Below are positions 9,010 to 17,325 of a stretch of DNA of 61,823 nucleotides, piece after piece. The notes beneath the pieces were generated by a model, which ran no database searches, was not told where the DNA came from, and worked only from the letters and a program-made list of their open reading frames with translations. The stretch is from assembly GCA_026996855.1 (NCBI GenBank), contig JALWJZ010000023.1, positions 1 to 61,823 of the forward strand, given 5' to 3'. Position numbers and translations under genes: made by a program. Numbering within the stretch: the stretch's first letter is position 1; every line of letters begins with the position of its first letter. Origin of the DNA: Anaerolineales bacterium (GTDB lineage: Bacteria; Chloroflexota; Anaerolineae; Anaerolineales; DRMV01).

Positions 9010-10059
9010 TCAAAGACCCGCTAAACCCGAGGTCAACAGGCGCAACGTATGGAGCCAATCTTCCAGGCGCATCAGGGCCACGGGACCGTGCAAGTAACGC
9101 GCCGGAACCGAGATGGAAAGCACGGGAATGCCGCCCACCTGGCGGTGAATGGCGCCGGCATCGGTGGCTCCGCGGCCGGCCTGGCGCAACTGGTAGGGAA
9201 TTTTCTCCCGCTCCGCGGTACGCCGAAAATGTTGCAACAGGCCCGGGTCCGAAACCGTCATCCGGTCGGCCACGTACAGGGCCGGGCCGTGGCCGATGCG
9301 CACATTGTAGTCTTCGGGAACCCGCCCATCCGGGCCGGGCACGTCGTTGGCCGGGGTGCAATCCAGGGCCAGGGCCACGTGCGGACGCACCTTGCGCGCG
9401 GCCACCGTGGCCCCTCGCAAACCCACTTCTTCCTGCACGGTGAACACGGCCCACACTTCCAGGTGGGGTGGAAGGAAGTCCCACAGAGCCAACAGAGTCG
9501 CCACGCCCACCCGGTCGTCCAACGCCTTGGCCTGCACTGCGGGGCCGGAGCGACGGAACGGCGTGGCAAAGGTGGCCCGCATCCCCGACTTCACCGGTAC
9601 CTCGGGGGAAACCTGGATGCGCAGGTCATCCAAGGAGGGCCAGGTCTTACGGACCGAACGGCCCTCCAGATGCACCGGCGTCCAACCGATGACCCCGGGA
9701 ATGCGCTCCGGCCCCACCCAAACGGGCTTCCCCAAAAGGTTGTGGGGGCGCAAGCCGCCCACCGCCGCGAAGCGGAAGAAACCCTCGCCCTCGTCCCGGG
9801 TGAGCATGAAGCCCACCTCGTCCATATGGGCCGCCAGCATGACCCGAAGGGGCTCGCGACCGCGGGGAACCCGACGCGCGCGACGCAGCGCGTACAGGTT
9901 CCCCATCACGTCCACCTCCAGATGGTCTGCCCGGGGAGCCAGCACCCGGCGGACGTACGCCCGGACCGGGCCTTCTTCCCCGGAGACGGCCACCATCTCC
10001 GTAAGGTCCCGTAGCCATTCCTCGTATTGGTAGGACCAGACGAACTTGCCCAAAGCCAT
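9010..10059 (-). CDS. M42-family metallo-aminopeptidase
   Basis: A 349-residue cytoplasmic peptidase of the M42 (DAPA, tetrahedral aminopeptidase / FrvX) family. The ligands are visible in order: AAHMDEVGF (metal His and nearby Asp), KALDDRVG (bridging Asp), the catalytic glutamate pair in TVQEEVGLRG, ALDCTP (Asp), and the late SVPARYLHGP (His). These enzymes form hollow dodecamers that trim short peptides. GTG 10062 directly before the ATG is an alternative start. The gene lies 18 bp after the 3-hydroxyacyl-CoA dehydrogenase and is probably cotranscribed with it. Confidence 0.88.
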   Translation of the reverse strand: MALGKFVWSYQYEEWLRDLTEMVAVSGEEGPVRAYVRRVLAPRADHLEVDVMGNLYALRRARRVPRGREPLRVMLAAHMDEVGFMLTRDEGEGFFRFAAVGGLRPHNLLGKPVWVGPERIPGVIGWTPVHLEGRSVRKTWPSLDDLRIQVSPEVPVKSGMRATFATPFRRSGPAVQAKALDDRVGVATLLALWDFLPPHLEVWAVFTVQEEVGLRGATVAARKVRPHVALALDCTPANDVPGPDGRVPEDYNVRIGHGPALYVADRMTVSDPGLLQHFRRTAEREKIPYQLRQAGRGATDAGAIHRQVGGIPVLSISVPARYLHGPVALMRLEDWLHTLRLLTSGLAGL

Positions 10060-10077
10060 CACCCGGACCTTCCGATT

Positions 10078-10968
10078 TCAGGAAAAACTCCGGGGAACGC
10101 CTTTGGGGTTCTCCCGATAATCGTAGAAGCCCAGGCCGGTTTTGCGGCCCCATTGCCCGGCATGTACCAACTGGCGCAACAAGGAGGCGGGACGGTACTT
10201 GTCCTCACCCAGGTCTCGGTGCAGCACCTCCAGAATGAAGAGCACCACGTCCAGGCCGATGAGGTCGGCCAGGGCCAGGGGACCCATGGGGTGATTGAAC
10301 CCCAGTTTCGCCACCGTGTCGATGGCCTCCACCGTGGCCAGGCCCTCCTGCAGGGCGAAGATGGCCTCGTTGATGAAAGGCATGAGGATGCGGTTGGCAA
10401 TGAAACCCGGCGCGTCCTTGACCTCGACCGGGGTTTTGCCCAGCACCCGGGCCAGTTCCACGACCAGCGCGGCGGTTTCGTCGGAAGTTTGCAAACCGCG
10501 AATCACCTCCACCAGCGCCATCAAAGGCACGGGGTTGAAGAAGTGCATCCCCACCACCTTGTCCGGTCGCGAGGTGACCGCGGCCAGGCGGGTGATGGGA
10601 ATGGAAGAAGTGTTGGTAGCCAGCACGACCTCGGGTCGGGTGCGGGCGTCCAGTTCCCGGAAGATGTTCTCCTTGATGTCCGGCCGCTCCGTGGCCGCCT
10701 CGATGCAAAAATCGGCCTCGGAAGCCGGTTCCAGCGTGGTCACGTACTCGATTTTCAACGCCTGTTCCCGCTGTTCCGGAGTCAGTTTCCCCTTTTCCAC
10801 CAGTTTGGCCGTGGAACGGTCAATGACCTTCCGTGCCCGCTCCAGTTGTTCCGGGTCCACGTCCATGACGGTCACCCGGAAACCGGCGACCGCGGCCACC
10901 TGGGCAATGCCGCTGCCCATGGTACCGGCACCCACCACGAAGATGTGACGAAGGTCCTCGACTCGCAT
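10078..10968 (-). CDS. hbd: 3-hydroxybutyryl-CoA dehydrogenase
   Basis: A 296-residue NAD-dependent dehydrogenase interconverting 3-hydroxyacyl-CoA and acetoacyl-CoA. The Rossmann motif IFVVGAGTMGSGIAQ opens the protein and is followed by VMDVDPEQLERA. The second half has the catalytic region VGMHFFNPVPLMALVEVIRG with the family histidine, and DAPGFIANRILMPFINEA. Length is right for the stand-alone enzyme of butanoate or fatty-acid metabolism. An AGGAGG site precedes the ATG. No partner enoyl-CoA hydratase or thiolase is in the window. Confidence 0.92.
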   Translation of the reverse strand: MRVEDLRHIFVVGAGTMGSGIAQVAAVAGFRVTVMDVDPEQLERARKVIDRSTAKLVEKGKLTPEQREQALKIEYVTTLEPASEADFCIEAATERPDIKENIFRELDARTRPEVVLATNTSSIPITRLAAVTSRPDKVVGMHFFNPVPLMALVEVIRGLQTSDETAALVVELARVLGKTPVEVKDAPGFIANRILMPFINEAIFALQEGLATVEAIDTVAKLGFNHPMGPLALADLIGLDVVLFILEVLHRDLGEDKYRPASLLRQLVHAGQWGRKTGLGFYDYRENPKGVPRSFS

Positions 10969-11010
10969 GGTTGGCCTCCTGCACGGGTGTTGAACGGCCT
11001 GGCGCGGCCC

Positions 11011-11016
11011 ATCATA
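11011..11016 (-). promoter_or_regulatory. -10 box upstream of hbd
   Basis: On the minus strand the sequence reads TATGAT, 42 bp before the hbd start. No clear -35 box is seen. Confidence 0.4.
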
Positions 11017-11046
11017 CCATGAGGAGCCGAAAGGCCCCGGCTGCGG

Positions 11047-13719
11047 CTACGCGTCGTCCAGCGCTTCGAACCGAGCGGTGAAGAAACGCAGCGTGGGCGG
11101 CTCGTACACCATGCGCAAACCCTTGACTCGTTCCCTGCGTTTCCATACGCCTACCACACCTTCTACCACCACGTCCATGTGGCTGCGGGTGTACACCCGG
11201 CGGGGGATGGTGATGCGCACCAGTTCCAACTTGGGATAACGATGGTCGCCGGTTTTGGGGTCCCGCCCTGCGGAAACCGTGCCTCGTTCCATGGTGCGCA
11301 CCCCGCTTTCCACGTAAATTTCCGCGGCCAGGCGCTGAGCCGGGAATTGGTTCTGAGGAATATGGGGGAAGAAGGCCCGGGCATCCAGGTACACCGCGTG
11401 CCCACCCACCGGCACCACGATGGGAATGCCCTCCTCGTGCAAACGTCGGCCCAGGTAGCGGGTTTGCTCCACCCGCGCCCGAATGTGGTCGTCGTTGACC
11501 ATCTCGTACAGCCCTTGGGCCATGGCCCACACGTCGCGCGGCGCGAGGCCGCCGTTGGCCGCTTCCCCTTCGAAGTGGCGCATAAAGCCCACCATACGCT
11601 CGTACCAGTCCCGGTGACGCACCGCGATGAAACCACCGATGTTCAACAAGGGGTCCTTCTTGGCGGAAAAGGTCAGCCCGTCCGCGTAGGACATGAGTTC
11701 CAGGAGAATGTCGGCCACCGGGCGGCCCTGCTGGCCCGGTTCTCGCTGCTGGATGAGGTAGGCGTTCTCCGCACATCGGGTAGCGTCGAAAATCAAAGGC
11801 ACCCCATACCGCCGGGCCACTTCGGCCAGGCGCCGGGTTGCCCGCAGAGACACGGGCTGACCGCCTGCCATGTTCACGTTCATCTCCAGGCAAATGTAGG
11901 CAACGTTCCCCGGCCCGTGCTCCTGGATGAAGCGTTCCACCGCCTCCACGTCCAGGTCTCCCTTGAAGGGGTAAGGGTCCCGGGGGTTGTGGGCCTGGGG
12001 CACGATGAGGTCCACGAAAATCCCCCCGGCCCGCTCCTGGTGCTCCCGGGTGGTGGTGAAGTACATGTTGTTGATGACGTACTGCCCGGGCCGGATGAGG
12101 GTTTGGGAAAGCACGTGCTCCGCGGCCCGCCCCTGGTGGGTGGGGATGACGTACGGGAAGCCCAGCACCCGGGCCACTGCCTCCTGGAGGGCTTCATAGG
12201 CCCGGTTGGGCGTCATCCCCTCGGGCGCGGCCATGAGGCGCGCCCACTGTTCGCTGCTCATGGCCGCGGTGCCGGAATCGGTCAGCAGGTCCAGGTACAC
12301 GTCTTCCGAGCGGAGCAGGAAGGTGTTGTAGCCCGCCTCGCGAATGGCCCGCTCCCGCTCCTCACGACTGCGACGGATGAGCACCTCCACCATACGCGCG
12401 GTGTAGGGCGGCGTCGTCGCCAGGGCCAGGGGTTCCCCATCCAGTTCGGGGAAATAAGGCGCTTCCGGCTCGAACTGCCACCCTTCGGGGAAGGACCGGT
12501 TCGCGCCCTCCACCGGGTTGAGGGCCGGCACGGTGCGGCCGTATTCCGCCAGCATGCGCAGGGCTTGCAAGGCAAAATCCAGGTGCTCGTTCAAGTGGCG
12601 GCGCAGAGGCAGGGCCAAGAACAGGTCTCGCCCCAGGACCCCTGCCCGCACACCGGTCAACACGTACAACCCCGCGGCCAGTTCGTATCCGGCCCAGGGC
12701 ATCTCACGGCCGGAAAGGGCTGCGGCGTCCAGGCGCAGTCCCCACAGGCTTTCCCCGGCCACGGGCAGCCCGGCCTTCTGGGCTTCTTCGCGCCAGGCCT
12801 GCAAACGGCGCAAATGATGGGTGAACCATTCCCCATGCGCCACCTCGTCCAAACCCCGGGCCAGGGCTTCCATGTCCCGACCCGCCAGACCACCGTAGGT
12901 GTGCAGTCCCTCGAACACCACCACGTAGGTGCGGAACTTGAGGTAATCCTCTTCTTCCCACCCCATGATGAGCGCGCCCGTGTGGGTGAAACCGTCTTCT
13001 CGGGCATTCCACACCACCACCCGGGCCTGCTCGGCCAAGGCCCGCACCTGGTCCAGAGCCTGCTGCGCCGGCCAGACCCGATGCGCCCACAGGAACAAAC
13101 CCGAGGCGTTCAGCAAAACAAAGGCCCCGGCTTCTTGGGCCAGGGCCAGCAATGCCTGCAAATTGTCCGGGTTCCACGTGCGGTAACCCAAGGCTTCGCT
13201 CACGGGGCGAAGGTAAACCAATGGGTCGCGATGCGTCTCCAGCAGATGCTCCCACGCATCCAGGTCGGCTTCCAACCCCTGCGGCCCCTCCCAGACCGCC
13301 ACGGTGTGCAGAGGCGAGCCGAATCGGCCTAAGTGGAAGCGTTCCAGGTCGGTCAAGGCCGGAGCCACCACGGGACGGCCCTCTTGCAAATAAGCGTGGG
13401 CCACCAGGTTCAAAGCGCCCCGACCTCGATGGGCCGGTACCACCCAAGAAACACCAAAACGTTCCCGGGCACGCTCCAGGATGGCATAGAAATTGCGACT
13501 GCCCGCGTAGGCCTCGTCGCCCAGGAGCATCCCGCTCCACTGCCCATCGCTCATGGCATGGTGGCCGCGGAAATGGATGAAATCCAGAAACACGGCCTCT
13601 TCCGGCACGCGGTACACGTTGCAGGCGGAACGGAGCAAAACGGCCCGCCGCTCGGCCAGCGGGGGCCTCGGACGCACTTCCACGGTTTTCAAACGAAAAC
13701 TTTCGGGAGGATAGGACAT
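11047..13719 (-). CDS. tandem-fused tyrosine phenol-lyase: PLP-less N-unit plus catalytic C-unit
   Basis: An 890-residue protein, twice the length of tyrosine phenol-lyase (TPL, 456 aa), which splits tyrosine into phenol, pyruvate and ammonia using PLP. Residues 1-440 and 441-890 are both TPL-like. The C-unit has the PLP lysine (K688 in FSAKKD), D645 and R648 (DATR), R531 (THQGR), T555 (YFTTTR), N616, M810/R812 (TMERG) and R835 (VRITIPR). These equal TPL K257, D214, R217, R100, T124, N185, M379/R381 and R404. It has lost the GDEAYAGS loop (now APEGMTPN; TPL Tyr71 becomes Met502) and the EGMPSYGG loop. The N-unit has the opposite pattern: GDEAYAGS (Y71) and FEGLHTYGGLAGRDME are intact, while the lysine is E241 and the D214, R217, T124, R381 and R404 counterparts are gone. 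ATG 13719 follows AGGAGGCC. The TPL specificity residues argue against tryptophanase. Confidence 0.9.
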   Translation of the reverse strand: MSYPPESFRLKTVEVRPRPPLAERRAVLLRSACNVYRVPEEAVFLDFIHFRGHHAMSDGQWSGMLLGDEAYAGSRNFYAILERARERFGVSWVVPAHRGRGALNLVAHAYLQEGRPVVAPALTDLERFHLGRFGSPLHTVAVWEGPQGLEADLDAWEHLLETHRDPLVYLRPVSEALGYRTWNPDNLQALLALAQEAGAFVLLNASGLFLWAHRVWPAQQALDQVRALAEQARVVVWNAREDGFTHTGALIMGWEEEDYLKFRTYVVVFEGLHTYGGLAGRDMEALARGLDEVAHGEWFTHHLRRLQAWREEAQKAGLPVAGESLWGLRLDAAALSGREMPWAGYELAAGLYVLTGVRAGVLGRDLFLALPLRRHLNEHLDFALQALRMLAEYGRTVPALNPVEGANRSFPEGWQFEPEAPYFPELDGEPLALATTPPYTARMVEVLIRRSREERERAIREAGYNTFLLRSEDVYLDLLTDSGTAAMSSEQWARLMAAPEGMTPNRAYEALQEAVARVLGFPYVIPTHQGRAAEHVLSQTLIRPGQYVINNMYFTTTREHQERAGGIFVDLIVPQAHNPRDPYPFKGDLDVEAVERFIQEHGPGNVAYICLEMNVNMAGGQPVSLRATRRLAEVARRYGVPLIFDATRCAENAYLIQQREPGQQGRPVADILLELMSYADGLTFSAKKDPLLNIGGFIAVRHRDWYERMVGFMRHFEGEAANGGLAPRDVWAMAQGLYEMVNDDHIRARVEQTRYLGRRLHEEGIPIVVPVGGHAVYLDARAFFPHIPQNQFPAQRLAAEIYVESGVRTMERGTVSAGRDPKTGDHRYPKLELVRITIPRRVYTRSHMDVVVEGVVGVWKRRERVKGLRMVYEPPTLRFFTARFEALDDA

Positions 13720-13810
13720 CGTGGGCCTCCTGGAAACGAAATCGAACGATGCGGGCCGAAAAGGCATGCTTGTGCCCACAAACCACGACCCGACACCGGT
13801 TTCCTTTGGG

Positions 13811-13816
13811 ATTATA
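13811..13816 (-). promoter_or_regulatory. -10 box for the phenol-lyase fusion
   Basis: Reads TATAAT on the minus strand, 92 bp before the ATG at 13719. It is divergent from the argG promoter about 80 bp away. The -35 region is not recognisable. Confidence 0.55.
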
Positions 13817-13873
13817 CCCAAGGAAACCTCTGGGCCGAGACCCGTAGGTGGACACCCCGTCTTTTTCAAACCC

Positions 13874-13902
13874 TTGACAGAACGCTTCCCCTCGCGTATA
13901 AG
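13874..13902 (+). promoter_or_regulatory. consensus promoter of the argG leader
   Basis: TTGACA (13874-13879) and TATAAG (13897-13902) are separated by exactly 17 bp. Transcription should begin near 13909, over 220 bp upstream of argG, so the transcript has a long leader. Confidence 0.8.
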
Positions 13903-13912
13903 TGAGGGCGCT

Positions 13913-13990
13913 ATGGTGAAGCAAGGCTTTTCCCCGCGCACGTTCTCCAGGCCCGCCCCTACCCGCACCACGCAGGTTTGGGGCCGGTAG
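13913..13990 (+). CDS. arginine-containing leader peptide of argG (25 aa)
   Basis: A 25-codon ORF starting about four bases after the predicted transcription start, so nearly leaderless. Arginine codons are at positions 9 (CGC), 13 (AGG), 18 (CGC) and 25 (CGG), the last directly before the TAG stop. Codons 14-17 overlap RNA segment 1 and the last arginine and stop codons overlap segment 2 of a set of mutually exclusive hairpins ending in a terminator. That is the geometry of an amino-acid attenuator leader peptide. Four arginines in 25 is only moderately enriched for a high-GC genome, so translation is inferred. Confidence 0.5.
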   Translation: MVKQGFSPRTFSRPAPTRTTQVWGR

Positions 13991-14076
13991 GGCGTGGGAA
14001 AAAGCCGTTTGTTCCAACCCCGACGCATTGTGTACCAAATTCGCAGCGCCCTCCCCCCGGAGGGCGGTTTTTATTT
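13954..14076 (+). promoter_or_regulatory. candidate transcription attenuator upstream of argG
   Basis: Segment 1 (13954-13963, CGCCCCTACC) pairs with segment 2 (13986-13994, GGTAGGGCG) with one bulge. Part of segment 2 (AGGGCG, 13989-13994) can instead pair with segment 3 (CGCCCT, 14047-14052). Segment 3 also forms the terminator stem with segment 4 (AGGGCG, 14061-14066). The terminator is an 8-bp GC stem with a CCCC loop, then G, TTTTT, ATTT (14047-14076). The only known transcript that can reach it is the one from the promoter at 13874. A ribosome stalled at arginine codon 13 would mask segment 1 and free segment 2 to block the terminator. Confidence 0.65.
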
Positions 14077-14133
14077 GTCCAAACTGTGCGAAACCAACAT
14101 AACCCCATCTTGCTCCTGGAACGGAGGTCCAAC

Positions 14134-15405
14134 ATGTCCAAAGGAAAACCTCGCAAAGACGTCAAAAAGGTGGTCCTGGCCTACTCCGGCGGCCTGGACA
14201 CTTCCATCATCGTGCCCTGGTTGAAAGAGAACTACAACTGCGAAGTGATTTGCTTCACCGCGGACCTGGGCCAGGGCGAGGAACTGGAGGGCCTGGAAGA
14301 GAAGGCGCTCAAGAGTGGCGCCAGCAAACTCATCATCAAAGACCTCAAGGACGAATTCGCGGAGGAGTACCTCTTCCGCCTGCTGCGCTCCGGCGCGGTG
14401 TACGAGCGCAAGTACATGCTGGGCACGGCCATTGCCCGGCCCCTCATTGCCAAGCACCAGGTGGAAATCGCCTGGCAGGAAGGCGCGGACGCGGTGGCCC
14501 ACGGCGCCACAGGCAAAGGCAACGACCAGGTCCGTTTCGAACTCACCTACATGGCCCTGGACCCCCGGCTGAAAATCATCGCGCCCTGGCGGGAGTGGGA
14601 AATCCGTTCCCGGGAAGATGCCATCCGCTACGCCCGGGAGCGGGGCATCCCCGTGACCGCCACCGAACGCACCATCTACAGCCGCGACAGCAACCTGTGG
14701 CACCTCTCCCATGAGGGCGGCCCCCTGGAGGACCCCTGGCTGGAGCCGGACGAGTTCGTGTGGTTGCGCACCGTTTCTCCCCTCAACGCGCCCGACGAGC
14801 CGGAATACGTGGAAATCGAATTCGAAAGCGGCACCCCCGTGGCCGTCAACGGTCAGCGCATGAAGCCCGCGCAACTCATCGAATACCTGAACACCCTGGG
14901 CAGCAAGCACGGCATCGGCCGGGTGGACATGGTGGAAAACCGGCTGGTGGGCATGAAGTCCCGGGGGCTTTACGAAACCCCCGGCGGCACCATCCTTATG
15001 GCCGCCCACAAAGAACTGGAATCCCTGGTACTGGACCACGCCACCATGCAATTCAAGGACCTGGTGGCCCTGAAATACGCAGAACTGGTGTACCAGGGCT
15101 TGTGGTTCACCCCCTTGCGAGAGGCCCTGGATGCGTTCATCGACAACACCCAGGGACCGGTCACGGGCACGGTGCGGCTCAAACTCTACAAGGGCAACGT
15201 CATTCCGGCCGGCCGCCAGAGTCCCTTCAGCCTCTATCGGGAAGACTTCGCCACCTTTGGCTACGAAGACGTGTACGACCAGTCCGACGCGGAGGGCTTC
15301 ATCCGCCTCTTCGGCCTGCCCTTGAAAGTACGGGCGCTGAACAACCTCCCCGTCGCGGGGCTGGACATGCCCAAACCCGACTACTCCCGGTTCAAGCGAG
15401 ATTGA
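14134..15405 (+). CDS. argG: argininosuccinate synthase
   Basis: A 423-residue enzyme joining citrulline and aspartate with ATP to give argininosuccinate, the penultimate step of arginine synthesis. The PP-loop [15 protein letters not shown] lies near the N-terminus, followed by the citrulline/aspartate-binding block [13 protein letters not shown] and the [14 protein letters not shown] region. Length and motifs are canonical. ATG 14134 has a GGAGG site at 14122-14126. The gene sits downstream of an apparent arginine attenuator and upstream of argH, lysW and lysX. A run of tandem repeats separates it from argH, so continuity of the operon through the repeats is assumed. Confidence 0.96.
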   Translation: MSKGKPRKDVKKVVLAYSGGLDTSIIVPWLKENYNCEVICFTADLGQGEELEGLEEKALKSGASKLIIKDLKDEFAEEYLFRLLRSGAVYERKYMLGTAIARPLIAKHQVEIAWQEGADAVAHGATGKGNDQVRFELTYMALDPRLKIIAPWREWEIRSREDAIRYARERGIPVTATERTIYSRDSNLWHLSHEGGPLEDPWLEPDEFVWLRTVSPLNAPDEPEYVEIEFESGTPVAVNGQRMKPAQLIEYLNTLGSKHGIGRVDMVENRLVGMKSRGLYETPGGTILMAAHKELESLVLDHATMQFKDLVALKYAELVYQGLWFTPLREALDAFIDNTQGPVTGTVRLKLYKGNVIPAGRQSPFSLYREDFATFGYEDVYDQSDAEGFIRLFGLPLKVRALNNLPVAGLDMPKPDYSRFKRD

Positions 15406-15412
15406 GGGGAGA

Positions 15413-15530
15413 ATGAGCGAATTTGCGAATGAGCGGATATGCGAATGAGCGAATGAGCGAATGTGCGAATGTGCGAATGTGCGGATGTGCGGATTTGCGG
15501 GAAAGTGGGAAGGCGGATATACGAATCAAC
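15413..15530. repeat. octamer tandem array (GCGAATGA/GCGAATGT/GCGGATxT)
   Basis: Starting 8 bp after the argG stop, units of eight bases run head to tail for about eleven copies: GCGAATTT, GCGAATGA, GCGGATAT, GCGAATGA twice, GCGAATGT three times, then GCGGATGT and GCGGATTT, decaying into related sequence to about 15530. No spacers are present. The complementary form recurs at 44259-44290 and 61673-61714. Confidence 0.9.
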
Positions 15531-15738
15531 GAACGACCAACAACGAACGGCCAACGGCCAACGGCTAACGACTGACGGCCAACGGCTAACGACTGACGGC
15601 CAACGGCCAACGGCTGACGGCCAACGGCCAACGGCTGACGGCTAACGACTGACGACCATCGACCACCCAGGGCAACGACCCATGACCAACAACCAACGAC
15701 CATCGACCATCGACCACCGACCACCGACCACCGACCAT
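15531..15738. repeat. heptamer tandem arrays (AACGGCC/AACGACT/GACGGCC, then CGACCAT/CGACCAC)
   Basis: About 28 seven-base units follow the octamer array in two sub-families. The first (15534-15655) alternates AACGGCC, AACGGCT, AACGACT and GACGGCC in strict 7-base phase. The second (about 15690-15738) is CGACCAT/CGACCAC. The second sub-family continues into the argH reading frame and encodes its first ~20 residues. Confidence 0.9.
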
Positions 15739-17154
15739 CACACCCTCTGGGGCGGCCGGTTCGGAAAGGGGCCGGACCCTCGCTTCTGGGCGCTGAACGC
15801 CTCCCTGGAAGTGGACCGCCGACTGGCCCTGCACGACGTGGCGGGCACCCGGGCCTGGGTGCGGGCGCTGGGCCGCGCCGGGGTGCTCACCCGGGAGGAA
15901 GTCGCCGCCCTGCTCCAGGGCCTGGACCGGGTGGAAGCGGAATTCCGCGAGGGCACCTTCGCCTTCCAGCCCACCGACGAAGACATCCACACGGCCCTCG
16001 AGCGTCGGCTCAAGGAACTGGTGGGCGAGCCCGCGCTCAAGGTACACACCGGCCGCAGCCGCAACGACCAGGTGGTCACCGCGTTTCGGCTATGGATGCG
16101 AGAGGCCCTGGCCCACCTGGAGGAAGCCATACGCGACTTGCAGGAAGCCCTGCTCCACCGGGCAGAACAGGACCTGGACGTCATCGTGCCCGGATACACC
16201 CACCTGCAACAGGCCCAACCCATCCTCCTCAGCCATTGGTGGCTGGCCCACTTCTGGGCGCTGCAACGGGACCGGGAGCGCCTGGGCGACCTCTTTCCCC
16301 GGGTGAACCGCCTGCCCCTGGGTGCGGCCGCGCTGGCCGGTACCACCGTGGCTGTAGACCGCCGCGCCCTGGCCCGGGACCTGGGTTTCGACGCGCCCCT
16401 TCCCAACGCCTGGGACGCGGTTTCGGACCGGGATTTCGTCGCCGAGTTCCTCTTCGTCGCGGCCCTGCTGGGGGTGCACCTCAGCCGCCTGGCGGAAGGC
16501 ATCGTCCTCTTCACCAGCCGGGAATTCGGCTTTCTGGAACTGGACGACGCGTTCGCCTCCGGCTCCAGCCTGATGCCGCAAAAGAAAAACCCCGACGCCT
16601 TCGAACTGGCCCGGGGCCAGAGCGGCGTCCTCATCGGGCTGCTTACCGGCCTGCTGGCCACCCTCAAGGCCCTGCCCTCCGCCTACGACAAGGACCTGCA
16701 AGAAGACAAGGCCCCCACCTTCCGGGCCTACGACCTGCTCACCGCGCTGCTCCCCGTGCTGGCCGATGCCCTGCGCACCTTGAAAGTGCGCCCCCAACGG
16801 GCCCTGGACCTGCTGGACCCGGGCCTGCTGGCCACGGACCTGGCCGACTACCTGGTGGCCCAGGGGGTGCCCTTCCGGGAGGCCCATGAAATCGTGGGAA
16901 AGGCCCTGCGCCTCGCGGAGGAAAAAGGCCTGGCCCTGCCCGACCTGCCCCTGGAAGACTTCCAGCGCCTGCACCCGGCCTTCGGAGAGGACGTCTATCG
17001 CGTTTTCGACCCCAAAGCCGCGGTGGCCCGTCGCCGGGTGGAAGGCGGCACCGCGCCCCAGGCCCTGCGCGTGCAAATGGAACAGGCCCGCCAGGCCCTG
17101 CAAACCGCCCGGATTTCCCCAAGCCCAACCCAAGCCCAAGGAGGTGCGTCATGA
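15682..17154 (+). CDS. argH: argininosuccinate lyase with repeat-encoded N-terminus
   Basis: A 490-residue lyase splitting argininosuccinate into arginine and fumarate. The family normally begins directly at LWGGRF; here that motif is at residue 23, preceded by a Thr/Asp/His/Pro-rich stretch encoded by CGACCAC-type heptamers. ATG 15682 is the only in-frame standard start close to the domain; there is no ribosome binding site. Later motifs are intact: [10 protein letters not shown]-like [13 protein letters not shown], and the signature [20 protein letters not shown] (residues ~293-312) with the catalytic serine loop. The end overlaps lysW in an ATGA junction. Confidence 0.94.
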   Translation: MTNNQRPSTIDHRPPTTDHHTLWGGRFGKGPDPRFWALNASLEVDRRLALHDVAGTRAWVRALGRAGVLTREEVAALLQGLDRVEAEFREGTFAFQPTDEDIHTALERRLKELVGEPALKVHTGRSRNDQVVTAFRLWMREALAHLEEAIRDLQEALLHRAEQDLDVIVPGYTHLQQAQPILLSHWWLAHFWALQRDRERLGDLFPRVNRLPLGAAALAGTTVAVDRRALARDLGFDAPLPNAWDAVSDRDFVAEFLFVAALLGVHLSRLAEGIVLFTSREFGFLELDDAFASGSSLMPQKKNPDAFELARGQSGVLIGLLTGLLATLKALPSAYDKDLQEDKAPTFRAYDLLTALLPVLADALRTLKVRPQRALDLLDPGLLATDLADYLVAQGVPFREAHEIVGKALRLAEEKGLALPDLPLEDFQRLHPAFGEDVYRVFDPKAAVARRRVEGGTAPQALRVQMEQARQALQTARISPSPTQAQGGAS

Positions 17155-17321
17155 TTCAAGTCGTCTGCCCCGAGTGCGGTGCCGAATTCGAACTGGAACC
17201 CGGCACCGAAGTGAACGAAATCGTCGTGTGCCCCGAATGCGGCGTGGATTTGGAAGTCGTTTCCCTGGAGCCGCCGCAACTGGACCTGGCCCCCATGGAA
17301 GAAGAGGATTGGGGCGAATAA
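17151..17321 (+). CDS. lysW: LysW-type amino-group carrier protein (56 aa)
   Basis: A 56-residue acidic protein with two CPECG zinc knuckles (near residues 6 and 27) and the C-terminal EDWGE motif that defines LysW. The gamma-carboxyl of the last glutamate is joined to the amino group of aminoadipate or glutamate. The substrate then rides on LysW through phosphorylation, reduction and transamination in lysine or arginine synthesis. The start overlaps the argH stop by 4 bp (ATGA) after an AAGGAGGTG site, so it is translationally coupled. LysX follows 58 bp later. Too short to appear in many ORF calls. Confidence 0.93.
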   Translation: MIQVVCPECGAEFELEPGTEVNEIVVCPECGVDLEVVSLEPPQLDLAPMEEEDWGE

Positions 17322-17325
17322 CCGG

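Noticed and set aside
11179-13332. A 717-codon open frame opposite the phenol-lyase fusion
   Set aside because: Antisense shadow of a well-conserved PLP enzyme; composition is typical of reverse-frame artefacts.
11047-13719. Tryptophanase instead of tyrosine phenol-lyase
   Set aside because: The C-half has the TPL-type YFTTTR and VRTMERG (Thr124, Met379, Arg381 equivalents) and ends like TPL (RFFTARF).
11047-13719. Assembly artefact or simple gene duplication of two active enzymes
   Set aside because: The two halves differ strongly in sequence and in a complementary, not random, set of lost motifs, and the frame is open across the junction without a stop or start context.
14047-14076. Terminator of an upstream gene, not an attenuator
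   Set aside because: The upstream gene is divergent on the minus strand, so no other plus-strand transcript is known to reach it.
13909-14133. T-box riboswitch for argG
   Set aside because: No T-box antiterminator sequence (TGGNACCGCG type) is present.
15413-15738. CRISPR array
   Set aside because: Units are 7-8 bases, head to tail, with no spacers of unique sequence and no cas genes.
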